The notes under the pieces were generated by a model. That model had not been told where the DNA came from, searched no databases, and saw only the letters and a list, made by a program, of their open reading frames with translations. DNA of 64,000 nucleotides from Agaricus subrufescens (Eukaryota > Basidiomycota > Agaricomycetes > Agaricales > Agaricaceae): assembly GCA_029945375.1 (NCBI GenBank), contig CM057065.1:310001-374000 (forward strand), written 5' to 3'. Below are positions 1 through 10,727 of this stretch, in pieces; positions within the stretch are counted from its first letter, which is position 1; each line of letters opens with the position of its first letter. A program made the translations under genes and the position numbers.

Positions 1-1506
1 AAACTGAGGGGTTATCATGCTCAATGTTTGATCGACTTCTTAGATTATGTGCGTGATCGTGTTCTCATCCCTACTAACAATCATTTACCAATATTTAGTT
101 TCTTACTGACCCTGAACTTCGGAGCACGATAGACCTTCAGCAGCTACAGCCGTCAATGGCCGCCTTGGGCAGAATCTGTGAAGTTTCCATATTACACCCT
201 ACCAGTTATGTTCTCAGTGGCATCCGAGATGTGTCCTTGAAGCCGACGGCCGGCCTTTGGGATGTCTACCAGGGACGCTACAACAGGCAACATCTTTGCC
301 TAACGGTGATACGGGTAAATGATGTAGGAGAGCGACATCAGGCAATCAGGGTACGAAGTCACTAGTCGTGCTTGTAGCCGCTAACTTACCGACGTGTGTT
401 GATAGGATTTCTGTAGGGAAACAATCTTTTGGAACCAACTTGACCATCCCAACATTGTGCCATTCTACGGAGTTTTCTATTTTAACAGGAAAGAGCGGAT
501 TTGCTTCGTGTCACCCTGGATGAAGTACGGCGATATCGGTAAATATCTGCGGTATACGCCTGACGCTTCACGGCTGCCATTTGTTAGTTTTATCCTGTGT
601 TAATCTCTAGCATACAATGTCCCACGTTTTTTTTCAAGATCTATGACATTATCAATGGCCTCCAGTACCTTCACACTATCAACATCATTCATGGGGACCT
701 TAAACCGGTCAATATTCTACACTGAATTTTTTGTTTCTTATTACTTACTAAGGTTTTTTAGTCTAATGTCCTAATTGACGACAATCTAAATGCTTGCCTG
801 ATAGATTTCGGGATAACGACTGTTATAGCTGGTTATACCATTCGTTGGGCTTCTCCTGAGATGTTGGAGGCGGATGCACGTCACACTCGTGAAAATGATG
901 TATGGGCATTTGGATGCATATTGTACAAGGTGTGCACCAACTGACCTTCATATTACACGTGTCGACAATTTACATTCAACCCATCTTCATCTTATGCATT
1001 AGGTCATGACTGGAAAGTTACCATTTGCTGCAGAATCTTCTGACATTAAAGTGCTCCGCAAGTTGATCCAAGGAGAACCACCAGCACGACTCGAGGACGC
1101 GAAACTTCATGCCGACGAAGATCTGAACACAAAACTACGTGAATTATTGGGGAAATGTTGGTCGTTTAAACCAGAGGAACGTCCTGGATGCTCAGAACTT
1201 TTACGAGAAATTGGAAACATCCCTGCCGCACACCGAGATCCTAGTCACGTCGCCACACCAAAGGGACATAGTCGCCCCGGATTTCAACTCAGAGCTCCAG
1301 GATCAAGTTTTTCAAACAACTTGAACCGGGGGAAGAAGATTTTAGATGATCTTTATCACGGTTCGTTGCACCTATTCCATGTTTTTACTTTTATTTTTTG
1401 CAAGTAGACTGATCAGCGTCTTTATTCAGGGATTGAAGTTGCCCCAAGTGAATCCGACGCATTGCACTCGGGATCTTCAGAAGTAGGAAGTACAACAAAG
1501 GATTAG
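1..1506 (+). CDS. TKL-type protein kinase-like gene K1, 5'-truncated by the window edge (probable pseudokinase)
   Basis: Spliced model 1-48, 99-350, 406-582, 639-707, 762-929, 1003-1360 and 1430-1506; every intron phase closes and 382 residues are visible. The first partial exon ends an N-terminal helical module (LRGYHAQCLIDFLDY) that the other kinases of this window also carry. The catalytic loop is HGDLKPSN, the metal-binding motif IDFG, and the activation segment ends in ASPE, so the fold is a complete bilobal kinase of the agaricomycete TKL expansion. The beta-3 strand reads LCLTVIR where the paralogues have LCLK, so the ATP-anchoring lysine is replaced by threonine. The glycine loop (AGLWDVYQG) is also irregular. 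I infer weak or no phosphotransfer and possibly a scaffold role. It lies head-to-tail with K2 and has the same exon plan. The start codon is outside the window. Confidence 0.8.
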
Positions 1507-2099
1507 TCTCATCTTGCTATACAATTTGGTCACGCTTGCGACGGGAAAATGATGAGTGTTAATTGACGTCGACAACCGGACCGGGGGGCTGAAACACCTA
1601 AGGAAGAAGTGAATGGGGTGCAATGCAGGGGGTTGACGGTGACCATGTGAATTTTGCTATCGAGCCATTCCAAACTTTTCTCAGTTCATTTATGCTTTGT
1701 TCTTTGACCACTTCTTGTTACTGCGAGTAGGATTCCACGTATGAGCTTGTCTAAGACCCGCCTTGTTTCTGTTTTCTCGAATTACGTCTACATAGTACCC
1801 CAATTCCTCTATCAAAATCATCAGTTATAAATTGGCTTGTCCTCACTGCGTTCACTTCAGATGTTCTGGGCCTTGTACACGCGTACAAAGTCGCGTTCTA
1901 GCGCATGTCAATATGTATCTAGATATGTATTGAATCCCTGATCAGAAGTACTACTCGGTTCCCTGACATCAGCGGCGAAACTGGTCACGAGTCATGTGCT
2001 AACCTTGAGCTTCTGACTACAGTCGTCACGACTCACGATTGTTATGGTCCAGCACCATCAACATCTCAAATCCTGAGGATACCCCCCAACGTGTTTGAC
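1507..2099. other. Intergenic region between K1 and K2
   Basis: Presumed 3' end of K1 and promoter of K2. I see no further exon, RNA gene or repeat here. Confidence 0.5.
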
Positions 2100-3783
2100 A
2101 TGCCTGAGGTGATGAAGGAGGTAAGTGAGAGGGGTTTCGAGAGACTTTCATCATGATTTATCGGTATACTTAGATTGTGATGTCGCTTTCGGGGATATTG
2201 AAGGACGAAGGAAAGAGAGAGGCGTTGTACAAGAAGAGGGGATATCATGCACAATGTGTGATTGACTTATTGGATCATGTATGTCTACTTCCTTTTCCGA
2301 TATACTAGTATAAATTTAACTCTTCTTCTAGTTTCTCTCTGATCCTGGATTTGAGGGTAGTACTACGACAGTGGAACCTTGGTTCCTCGACGCGGCGTCG
2401 GCGTGTCTAGGAAGGCTCTGTGAGATTTCGGGGTTGCCGCCTACGCGGTATGTGATTAGCGGGATCCGGGATGTGACTATGCGCGTCGCTGGAGCTTTTC
2501 ACTATATCTATCGAGGAAGGTATGATCGACGATGGTTGTGTTTGAAGATGATGCGGAAGTATCCGAAAACGCAAGGTCCGAATAGATCATTAAAGGTATA
2601 ACGATAATCCTTTTATTTCTTAAAGCCAGAACTGAAGGACGTCTTTGTGTGGTTGTGTATCCGAATATTATTTGGGACCTAGGTTTTTGCCAAAGAGGCG
2701 ATTCGGTGGAGTCAAGTTGACCATCCTAATATTGTTCCTTTTTATGGGATTTTTTATCTGGAGAGGGGGGAACGGTTTTGTTCTGTGTCGGCTTGGATGG
2801 AGAATAGTGATGTGATGACGTATTTGAAGGATATGCCTGATACTCCACGGAAACCGTTTGTGAGTTTTTCTTTGTAACTTTTGGGTTCTGGTAAGTGGAC
2901 TGTAAGCTCATGATGATGATGATGATGCAGATTCATGATGTTATCAATGGTCTTACATACCTTCACGATGCGAATATCGTTCATGGAAATCTTACAGGAG
3001 TCAGGTTTACTCTCTTGCACTCTCTTTTTTGGCATATGTGAAAACTCAATAACCCTGTCTTGTTTTTGTTTTTTTTTTTTTTAGTATAAGGTGTTGATTG
3101 ATGAACATCGAAATGCACGTTTGGCGGATTTTGGGTTATCGGCTGCGTTGATGGATCATGAATTGAAGTTTACAGTACGTTGGGCTGCACCTGAACGTGT
3201 GAAGAAAGAGGCATCATCTTCGACATTTGAAAGTGATGTATGGTCTTTTGGGTGTGTGTGCTACGAGGTAAGATGTGTACGCTTCTTCTTGTTATATATA
3301 TCGATTTACTCAAACTTGAGTTAAGATTTTAACTGGATCGGTTCCGTTCACGGGAGATTCGAAGGCCAATGTTGTTTCTAAATTGGTAAAGGGGGAATTA
3401 CCTGCGAGGTTGGGAGATGGGGTATTGGATGGGGATGATGATGATGTGAATGAGAGGTTGTGTGAGGTGGTGAGGAAGTGTTGGAAGGTGAGACCGGAGG
3501 AACGGGTTGGGTGTAAAGAGATTTTACGAGATGTGGAGGGGATTCCTGGAGTTGTTGTGCCGCGAACATGTCGCGGTTCTGCCGGTGTGAGAAGGAGTTC
3601 GTTTGGGTTTAGGATTAGAGCTCCTGGGTCGAGGGTTTCAGAGAATTTGAATGAGGGGAAGAGGATTTTGGAGGATTTGTATCATGGTGAGTGTTTATTT
3701 TTTCGAGTGTTTGTTATTTGGGAACTGACCGACATGGTTTATTAGGAAAGGATGTGCCTACTCGCCCGACGACACCTAGTTGA
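2100..3783 (+). CDS. TKL-type pseudokinase K2
   Basis: Eight exons: 2100-2120, 2174-2278, 2332-2595, 2683-2859, 2931-2999, 3085-3267, 3326-3686 and 3746-3783, giving 405 residues with all phases closing. The start is the short exon encoding MPEVMKE. The N-terminal helical module (KKRGYHAQCVIDLLDH) is followed by a kinase fold. The beta-3 lysine (LCLKMMR) and ADFG are kept, but the catalytic loop reads HGNLTGYKV where active members have HGDLKGRN. The catalytic Asp is therefore Asn, the Lys is Thr, and the metal-binding Asn is Lys. The glycine loop (AGAFHYIYRG) is degenerate as well. The reading frame is intact, so this looks like a maintained pseudokinase rather than a decayed gene. It is the tandem neighbour of K1, which carries a different catalytic lesion. 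Confidence 0.85.
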
Positions 3784-5057
3784 TGTAGAGGGGCTACAGC
3801 AAGAGTGCGAAATCCGCGCGCGGACGCGGATTGATGCGGACACTACGCAGACACCTCCCGATCTCATTAGTGGCTGATAAAACATGAAGCTTATATATAA
3901 CCATTATAACGATTATTAGGATATGTCCCAAAGAAAATTTAGCACATTGGAAGAGCTACAAAGTGCCGTATGGATATAGTGGGCTGGTAACGTTAAAGGG
4001 GCCTGATGCGGACCCAATGCAGCTCGACGTGGAAAAGCGTCCGCGTGGGTGCCCGCATTTTTCTGCGAGCCCCCCCCAGTTGAGGTAGATATGCCGTGGA
4101 TCTTATGTACCAGAGTGTAGGAATGAACTGCTTATTTAGTTTCACTCCGATGAACTCCTTCGTCTTCAGGGTGTACAACGTTTTTTTTTAAACCATTCCC
4201 TCAGGGAAGTGACTAGACGGTGCGGCTCGCGCCGGTATGCCGACCACGATTGGATTATGGCTGCGCAAATACATGCTTCATTGGCGTTCCCTCTCAGGCA
4301 TACCCGGAGTTGTTCTCAGGGAGGCGGAGATGCTCTCAGGTGCGCTGGGATTTTTTTCATATGATTATCGTATAAGTACAAGTACCTGTTTAGGAAATTT
4401 TCTATTTTTGAGTGAAGGAAGGGATGGTTGGGTATCCCTGGATGATGGAAGGATTGTATGTGGTGTGATGGATGTGTATGTCTGTGGACTGTGTTTTGAG
4501 CTTTTTGTTGGGATTTGGGGGGCGCCCCTCGTCGATTCCGATGTGTTTGAAGGTGATTGTGGAGTTTTTTTTTTTTTCGGAGGGGTGAGGTGGATCGCGC
4601 AGGGGGATAGTTATGAATTACTTGGGGTTTTGTGAAGATTTGGGTGTGAAGATTTTGGGGTGATAGTTGAGAGGGCGCTTGTCTAGAGGGATAAGATTAG
4701 GACTGTTGAGGTGATGTAATTGACATAGACGTCATTACATTCCTGGCAGATACATCAGCAACTTTCTCGGGCAACAAGTTGCATTGGTGACGCCGTTGTT
4801 ATATTTGGGGAAGGTTGGTCTCCTCGGCTGCGCAGTGGACCAATGAATGCTGGGGGGGCTGTGGACATCCCAGAGCGGGTTAGGCAGTTTTTGTCGAGAT
4901 GTCCGTTATCGGAGGTGCGAACATCATCACATGTCACATTGTTGGGTGTCAAGATGTCATTGAAACACGCCTGGTACATGCATCTGCTCATTGACATCAT
5001 CCGTGTAGATGCGTATATATATCTATGTATACGAGGCCGGGCATTCTGCAAGTAACA
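3784..5057. other. Intergenic region with no convincing gene
   Basis: About 1.3 kb. One open frame (4237-4635) has low-complexity, unconserved-looking content and no splice partners, and I do not call it. Two stretches rich in GCGGAC/CGCGG motifs (about 3810-3860 and 4000-4060) look like remnants of a repeat. Confidence 0.45.
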
Positions 5058-5351
5058 ATGTCGTCGTCCGATGAAGAGCCGCGCCCACTACACCCCACCA
5101 CGGGCCCGCTGCTCATCGAGATCGAGGGGGTGCTCGTGCCCTTTGCAGTGTACCACGACACGCACAACGGGTACTCGTTCCAGTGCGACCGGTGTGGCCG
5201 CTACGTGGGAGTGAAAAGCCCACAGGCGACGGGGATCCTGCTGTCACACCGCAAGGGCAGGCGATGCAACCCGAACCGGCGGATCCTGGAAATGGAGAGA
5301 CGGATATCGGAGGAGGCGAAGATCGCCCTGCGGACGCTTAAGCTGGTGTGA
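5058..5351 (+). CDS. Small uncharacterised protein with a possible zinc-binding motif
   Basis: A single-exon frame of 97 residues starting MSSSDEEP. An upstream in-frame ATG at 5025 would add 11 residues, but the 5058 ATG has the better context (ACAATGTCG). The middle holds CDRCGRYVGV, then after a short spacer HRKGRRC. This Cx2C...HxxxxxC arrangement could bind one zinc ion. The rest is charged and helical. It has the GC-rich, codon-biased look of the adjacent CCCH gene, 130 bp downstream on the same strand. I do not recognise the family, and no function is assigned. Confidence 0.55.
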   Translation: MSSSDEEPRPLHPTTGPLLIEIEGVLVPFAVYHDTHNGYSFQCDRCGRYVGVKSPQATGILLSHRKGRRCNPNRRILEMERRISEEAKIALRTLKLV

Positions 5352-5481
5352 GGCCGAGCCCGGGTAGGGGCGGGGAGGGCCCGAGTGCTGCTAGCTAGGA
5401 TATATACATAGGATGCGCTGCTGAGTCAGCCACGTGGTCTGCAAAACAGACGGCTCTCTTCCTGAGCCAGCTTCATCGACG

Positions 5482-8400
5482 ATGCCCGCCGCAGACGCGG
5501 CTCCCCAGTCCGATCCCGACAAGGGCGACGCCGAGCGCCCCGCCGCAAAACACAAGGCCGCCTCTGCAGCCACAAAAGGTGCGCCGCCGTCGTCACAGGC
5601 CCCCGCCCCGTCGCTCACCGCACCCCCACCCCCAGCCAAGGATCTCTCCCATGTCCCCTGCAAGTTCTTCAAGGTCGGGGCCTGCACCGCCGGCAGCTCG
5701 TGCCCCTTCTCCCACAGCGCCGCAGAGCCCGGGGCCCAGAAGGAGCCCTGCGCCTGGTTCGTCAAGGGCAACTGCAAGTTTGGCCACAAGTGCGCCCTCG
5801 CCCACATCCTCCCCGGCCAGAGCATATCCATGGACCGCAAGAACAAAAAGGCCGCCCAGCAGGCCGCCGCAGCCACCGCACCCCCCGGGGCTGCCGAAAA
5901 GGCGGGCGGAAAAGAGGGCAAGAAGAAGCGCGATGCGCCGGGGGGCCAGTCCAGCCACTCGTCTGGCCGGAACAACACCCTGCTGGCGGGGGGCTCGACC
6001 GCGCCGGCCCGCCTGCTGTCGTCCAGCTCGACCGGCCCGTCCGCCACCCGCCCCCCGATGTCCCTCAAGGCCTCCATCTCGCCCTCCGCCCCGGCCCCGC
6101 CGCTCAAGAACACCGAATTCGCCTCCTTCGCCGCCCTCGACGAGATGGAGGGCGTTCAGCTCCCGGCCCCGCCGGCCCACAGCAAGGCCCAGGCCCAGGA
6201 CCCGCCCGATCCCTCTGCCTCCGATCCGGCTCCCGATGGCCAGACGCCGCCCAATTCCACTCCGCCGCCCGTGCCCCTTCCGCCCTCAGCCCCTCGCGTT
6301 ACCGCCACGATGCCCCCCTCCGATTTCGGTCCGATCGGCTCCCCCCCGTCCAGTGCGACACGAGGCCAGCTCTCTTCTGCACTCAATGGTGGTTCCTCGA
6401 CCCCCGGCACCTCACCGCGCGGATCTTCGTATGCCAATGGTGCCAATCTGGGCACTTCCCCTCAGGGCGCCTTCATTTCTGGCTCGCCCTTTTCAGCTCC
6501 TGGCACACAGAGCGTGTTCTTGAGCAGCTCTTATGCCGGCCAAGGCGTCGCTGCCAGTCTGGGATCCGGGCTCGCGATGAAAGGGGGTCGTCGAGGCTGG
6601 CCGGATTCGGAGATGTCGGGCAGCCCGGCAAAAGGCGGCTTGTCCATGCTTGCCTCTTCCGTTCAGCGTTCCTCGCTTCTCAATGGAAACTCCCGGGGAG
6701 AGTATGCTATCGATTTGGAATACGACGATTACGTGCCCCGAAAGAAGAGAGGCGGTACGGTTGATGACGGTGATATGGAAGACTTTATACCCGGATCACT
6801 CACAGATCTATTAACCCCGGAAGAGCGAAACAGAAGGATGTCGAGGAGTGGTGGAGTCAATAATCCTCATTCGCCCGCCGCCCTGCCGACAAACAACAAC
6901 TTGAATGCTGGTGAACTTGCTGGTGGTGGTACTCGATTCGGTCACCGCTACTCTAGCTCAGTCCCTGCGCCCTCATTACTCGGCGATATCAAATCTATCT
7001 GGTCGGATCCTTCCGTTGGACCCTTGCCTAGTTCACCCTCGCATCGGGCGACACCCTCATCATCATATGTGCCTAGGTTTGAGGGTCTCAGCGTTAACGG
7101 TAGTCAACAAGGGACACATGATGACATGAATTTGAGTGTTAGCATGGGAAGCACCGGCGCTGCATCGTCACTTGGAATGATGGCCCCGAGCAATGCGTCG
7201 GCAGCTTTCCTCCCTGGTATCCATCAAAACTACCTCAAGTCTAAGCAACAAGCGCAGTTGGGTATTGGCGGTACTGGTGCTGGTGCTGGTGGGCTGTCGA
7301 GAGGATTGAGAGGTTCGAGTAATCCCTTGTACCCGTCTGGAGGAACTACGACGGGGACGGCAGCGGCAAATTACATGTCTGGACAGCAACAGCAAGGTTC
7401 TGGCAATCACGGATTCACGTCTTCGACGAACAACAACAACACTTCCTCTACGCCGATTTCGCAGCTACCGACTTATCGTGGGGCGCCGTCTCCTTTCGAT
7501 TTGACGCAACCGATGCATCAGGCACATCAGCAACAGCAGCATCTTCATCATCATACCTTACAGCAGCAACAGCCTTCTTCGCGACCGATTCCGACTTCGG
7601 ATAATAGTAAACGACTTGGGGGGATTGGTTTGGGGTATGGTGGAGGTTCTGGAACAGGAGGGCTTGGTGGTGGTGTTGGTGTTGGCGGTGGTGGTAACGG
7701 AGGTATTGGTGGTGGTAATGGTGGGAATGGTGGTGGTTTGGGAGGAGGAAATGGGGCTAATAATGGAGGAGGATTGGATGGGGAGCTTTTATCTGGACAG
7801 TTTTTGTCCCCGACTACGAGAGCTCTACAAGCTCATGCCCCCGGACAGAGTTTACCTCAAGGTCTTGCTGCTGGATATTCGAGAATTCATGCGTTGCCTC
7901 CTCTTACTTCGCCAGGTGTTGGTAATGGGATTGTTGGTACTGGTGGTGGTGGTCCTGGGGGTGGATTCGTAGGAGAGAATAACACGTCTTCGTCTTCGTC
8001 TTCGAATGTTGTTGGGGGAGGGGGTGTTTCGAGTGGTTTGGGGATGAATTTGAATGCGAGTGTGATGGAGGAGTGGGGTGCTTCGTCGTTACCGCCGCAG
8101 ACGATGCCAACGATTGTGGGTCTTGGGTCGATGAATAGGGATGAAAATACGACACCTTCACCTAGTAATGGAGGTAAAAATCATAATAATAACGGCGCGA
8201 TGGGCGTGGGTTATAATCATCTTCACTCTGGAGGTGGTGGGTATGGTAATAGTGGTGGAGTTGGGGCCGGTGTAGGACTCGAATCTGGGTTGACGTATTC
8301 TGCCGCGACGAAAGGAGCTATTCATCCGGGTGGTGGTGGTCCTACTGTTACTACTGCTACTACTACTAGTCCGATACCGCCGGGGTTGATGAAGGGGAGG

Positions 8401-8511
8401 TATGCTGCGACTGGGATACCCCCGCCTGGGAATGGTGGGCATGGGAATGGGGGAAGTCCGTTGAGGCCGAGAGATTCGGATGATGATGAGTTGTTTGCGA
8501 TGGATAAGTGA
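5482..8511 (+). CDS. Tandem CCCH zinc-finger protein with a long low-complexity tail
   Basis: Uninterrupted 1,009-residue frame. The start chosen is the ATG at 5482 (MPAADAAP); in-frame codons further upstream contain only a GTG. Two CCCH fingers of spacing Cx7Cx5Cx3H lie near the N-terminus, at about residues 60-78 (CKFFKVGAC...H) and 90-108 (CAWFVKGNC...H). The arrangement resembles fungal Lee1-like and other RNA-binding CCCH proteins, so a role in mRNA binding or turnover is likely by family but not shown. After residue 150 the protein is disordered: Ser/Pro-rich, then Gln/His runs, a long Gly/Asn-rich stretch at about 7616-7780, and a second Gly-rich block near the end. Base composition shifts from very GC-rich (5.5-6.6 kb) to moderate later in the same frame. 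The C-terminus is acidic (DSDDDELFAMDK). Confidence 0.85.
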   Translation: MPAADAAPQSDPDKGDAERPAAKHKAASAATKGAPPSSQAPAPSLTAPPPPAKDLSHVPCKFFKVGACTAGSSCPFSHSAAEPGAQKEPCAWFVKGNCKFGHKCALAHILPGQSISMDRKNKKAAQQAAAATAPPGAAEKAGGKEGKKKRDAPGGQSSHSSGRNNTLLAGGSTAPARLLSSSSTGPSATRPPMSLKASISPSAPAPPLKNTEFASFAALDEMEGVQLPAPPAHSKAQAQDPPDPSASDPAPDGQTPPNSTPPPVPLPPSAPRVTATMPPSDFGPIGSPPSSATRGQLSSALNGGSSTPGTSPRGSSYANGANLGTSPQGAFISGSPFSAPGTQSVFLSSSYAGQGVAASLGSGLAMKGGRRGWPDSEMSGSPAKGGLSMLASSVQRSSLLNGNSRGEYAIDLEYDDYVPRKKRGGTVDDGDMEDFIPGSLTDLLTPEERNRRMSRSGGVNNPHSPAALPTNNNLNAGELAGGGTRFGHRYSSSVPAPSLLGDIKSIWSDPSVGPLPSSPSHRATPSSSYVPRFEGLSVNGSQQGTHDDMNLSVSMGSTGAASSLGMMAPSNASAAFLPGIHQNYLKSKQQAQLGIGGTGAGAGGLSRGLRGSSNPLYPSGGTTTGTAAANYMSGQQQQGSGNHGFTSSTNNNNTSSTPISQLPTYRGAPSPFDLTQPMHQAHQQQQHLHHHTLQQQQPSSRPIPTSDNSKRLGGIGLGYGGGSGTGGLGGGVGVGGGGNGGIGGGNGGNGGGLGGGNGANNGGGLDGELLSGQFLSPTTRALQAHAPGQSLPQGLAAGYSRIHALPPLTSPGVGNGIVGTGGGGPGGGFVGENNTSSSSSSNVVGGGGVSSGLGMNLNASVMEEWGASSLPPQTMPTIVGLGSMNRDENTTPSPSNGGKNHNNNGAMGVGYNHLHSGGGGYGNSGGVGAGVGLESGLTYSAATKGAIHPGGGGPTVTTATTTSPIPPGLMKGRYAATGIPPPGNGGHGNGGSPLRPRDSDDDELFAMDK

Positions 8512-9222
8512 TTTTTGAGTGGTTTTTTTTTTTCTGTGTTTGTGTTTGTGAATGAATGGAAGACTTTTAGATAGGAGTGATTTGTTTGAGCGTTTTTTTT
8601 GTTGGTATTTTATAGTTCTTTTTTTTTTTTTGGCGCGTGGTTTTTTAGTGGTGGTGGTGGTGGTGGGTTTTTCTTGTTGCTTGAATTAGTAGATTCAAAC
8701 GATGAAAAAATTCTTTTTCTTTTGTTTTTCTTTTGTTTTTTGTTTTTGTTTTTGTCTTTCTTTTATGTGCGATAACATTTTTTTTACCCCCTCTCCCTTC
8801 TTTTATTTTTGAGGTTTGAGTGAGGTGTGGTGAATGGACTGTCTGGTTTTTTTCTTGAGATGATGACGATGATGATGATGATGATGATGATGATGACACA
8901 ACAAAAAGTTTTTGTTTCTGGACTCGACTCGACTCTTGTTTTTGGTATTAGTAGTTTAATGTATATATATATTTTGATATATATGCTCTTTCTCTCTCTC
9001 TTATTTTGTTGGTTCTTTTGTGGTGGGTTGGTAAGGTACACGCGTTTATGTGTGATATTCTGCGGAGAGGGTGTATAGCTTTCTGTGAGGGAACGATGCT
9101 GGTTGATATTGATGGTTTTCTTTTGGATGGTATAGTATATACAGGTGACATTTCTGAGTTTAGATGAATGCTAGTATTTTTGGGAGGTGTAATATATTGT
9201 ACGGTTCGCCTTTGACTTTGGC
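8512..9222. other. 3' region of the CCCH gene and promoter of the ribokinase gene
   Basis: T-rich and simple-sequence-rich DNA (runs of T, TTTTGT, GGT and CTTT) with no supportable exon. Confidence 0.5.
8859..8895. repeat. GAT/ATG trinucleotide microsatellite
   Basis: About twelve near-perfect GAT units with one interruption, lying in the non-coding gap after the CCCH gene. Confidence 0.9.
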
Positions 9223-10632
9223 GTGATGACAAGAGAGACAGTGGATGGGATTGTGCATGTGATCTCTTTTAGAGTCGGGGGTAAGATAAGCCTGTTGGGT
9301 ACTTGGTTACATCTTGTCGACTTTCTCTCTCTCTTTCTCTCTTTCTCTGATTCTGGTAAAGATGCCTCATTGTCTCGTTCGAGGTTCAATCAGTGTGTTT
9401 ATCCTAACAATGACCTGAAATACTACTAGAAACTGAAATTGGCACTGTTAGATGTAGATGAATACTACTACGGTCTCGATCCTACTCTCAATACAGAGTT
9501 TTCACGAGACCGCTGATTCTCTCTCTCTCTCTCTTTGTTTAGTTTCGCATATATCTAGGCCGGGCGAGACGATATCTTCTCATGGATTTCGACAACGTAT
9601 GGGTGGGAAGGGGTTTAATCAGGCTGTAGCTCTTTCTCTGGCCACCGGTGGTGGTAGTGGTGGAGAGGGGAGAGTGAGTTTTTATGGGACGGTTGGGGAT
9701 GATGATGCTGGGAAGGGGTTGAAGGAAAAGTTGAAGAGTGTTTGGGGGTTGGAGAGTGATTCGTTGTTTTTGGATGATGTATGTATGGTATTCTTCTTCT
9801 TTCCTTCTACTAATGGGTGTCGTGGTTGATGGAGGGTGTAGGAGAAAGCAACAGGTAGGGCGATCATCCAAGTTGCCGATGACGGCGAGAACAGTATCGG
9901 TACGTAATCCCCTTCACCCACACACCAAGTACCTCTATTTCTCATACATACAACACAACCCTAGTCCTATTCCCCGGAGCAAACCACTCCAAACTCATCG
10001 AATCACAAAACAAACCCTGGCCACCTCAAACAACCCACCTCCTCCTCCAAAACGAAATCGATCTCAACTCGACAATAAGATGTATCGAAGCCGCGGACAC
10101 ATTAACAATAACAACGATATTCAACCCTTCTCCTATGCTTCACCCAACGGAAATTATTAATTTTCCATGGACAAAGATCGATTGGCTTATAGTTAATCAA
10201 CTGGAAGCGGAATTGTTGTTGGCGGCGTTGATGACGACGAGTTCGTTAGTAACACCAGAAAAACCGGCATCGCATGATATCAGGATGAACCTGCAAACGT
10301 TGGCCCAACAACCCGCGTTAACGAAAACGCGTATTGTGTGTACGCTTGGCGCTGAAGGTGTCCTGGCGATTGGGTGTGGATTGTCTTTGGTGTTTGTACC
10401 GGCTGCGAAGGTAGAAGGGCCTGTGGTTGATACGACTGGAGCAGGGGATACGTTTGCGGGATATTTTATAGGGGAGCTTATGTCACTTGAGGGGCGGGAG
10501 ATTGGAGAACGTGATGTTGAGAGATTGTTGAGGGCCGCTACGAGGGCGGCTGCTATGTGTGTGGAACGAGAGGGGACGGTGGATAGTATGCCGAAATGGG
10601 AGGATGTTGAAAGGAGGTACGGTGTTATTTGA
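9223..10632 (+). CDS. RBK1: Ribokinase (PfkB-family carbohydrate kinase)
   Basis: Best model: 9223-9280, 9452-9472, 9543-9778, 9842-9899 and 9965-10632, 346 residues with all phases closing. The last three exons are secure, the first two less so because the expected N-terminal strand (GSxNxDE) is only partly recognisable (RVGDVDEYYYV). Diagnostic motifs are RPGETI, the sugar-binding GGKG-N (RMGGKGFNQA), FPGAN, the NQLEAE strand and the C-terminal DTTGAGDTFAGYF, whose GAGD Asp is the catalytic base of the family. The family phosphorylates D-ribose to ribose-5-phosphate with ATP, in the cytosol. The gene is separated from kinase A (opposite strand) by under 100 bp, so the two are convergent. 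Confidence 0.85.
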
Positions 10633-10727
10633 GGTTTTCGCTAGTTTGGAAAGAGTGAAACCGATTTTTTGTTGAAATATTAATCATAAATTGGACTCAA
10701 GCTGTGACTTTCAGGCACCGCATAACA

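Noticed and set aside
4237..4635. Open frame of 132 codons as a gene
   Set aside because: Low-complexity, aromatic/Gly-rich translation without resemblance to any family and no splice partners.
5434..5481. Longer N-terminus of the CCCH protein
   Set aside because: The in-frame extension starts with GTG, not ATG. The first ATG is at 5482.
9375..9400. T-loop-like GGTTCAATC suggesting a tRNA
   Set aside because: No matching anticodon arm or acceptor stem could be folded around it.
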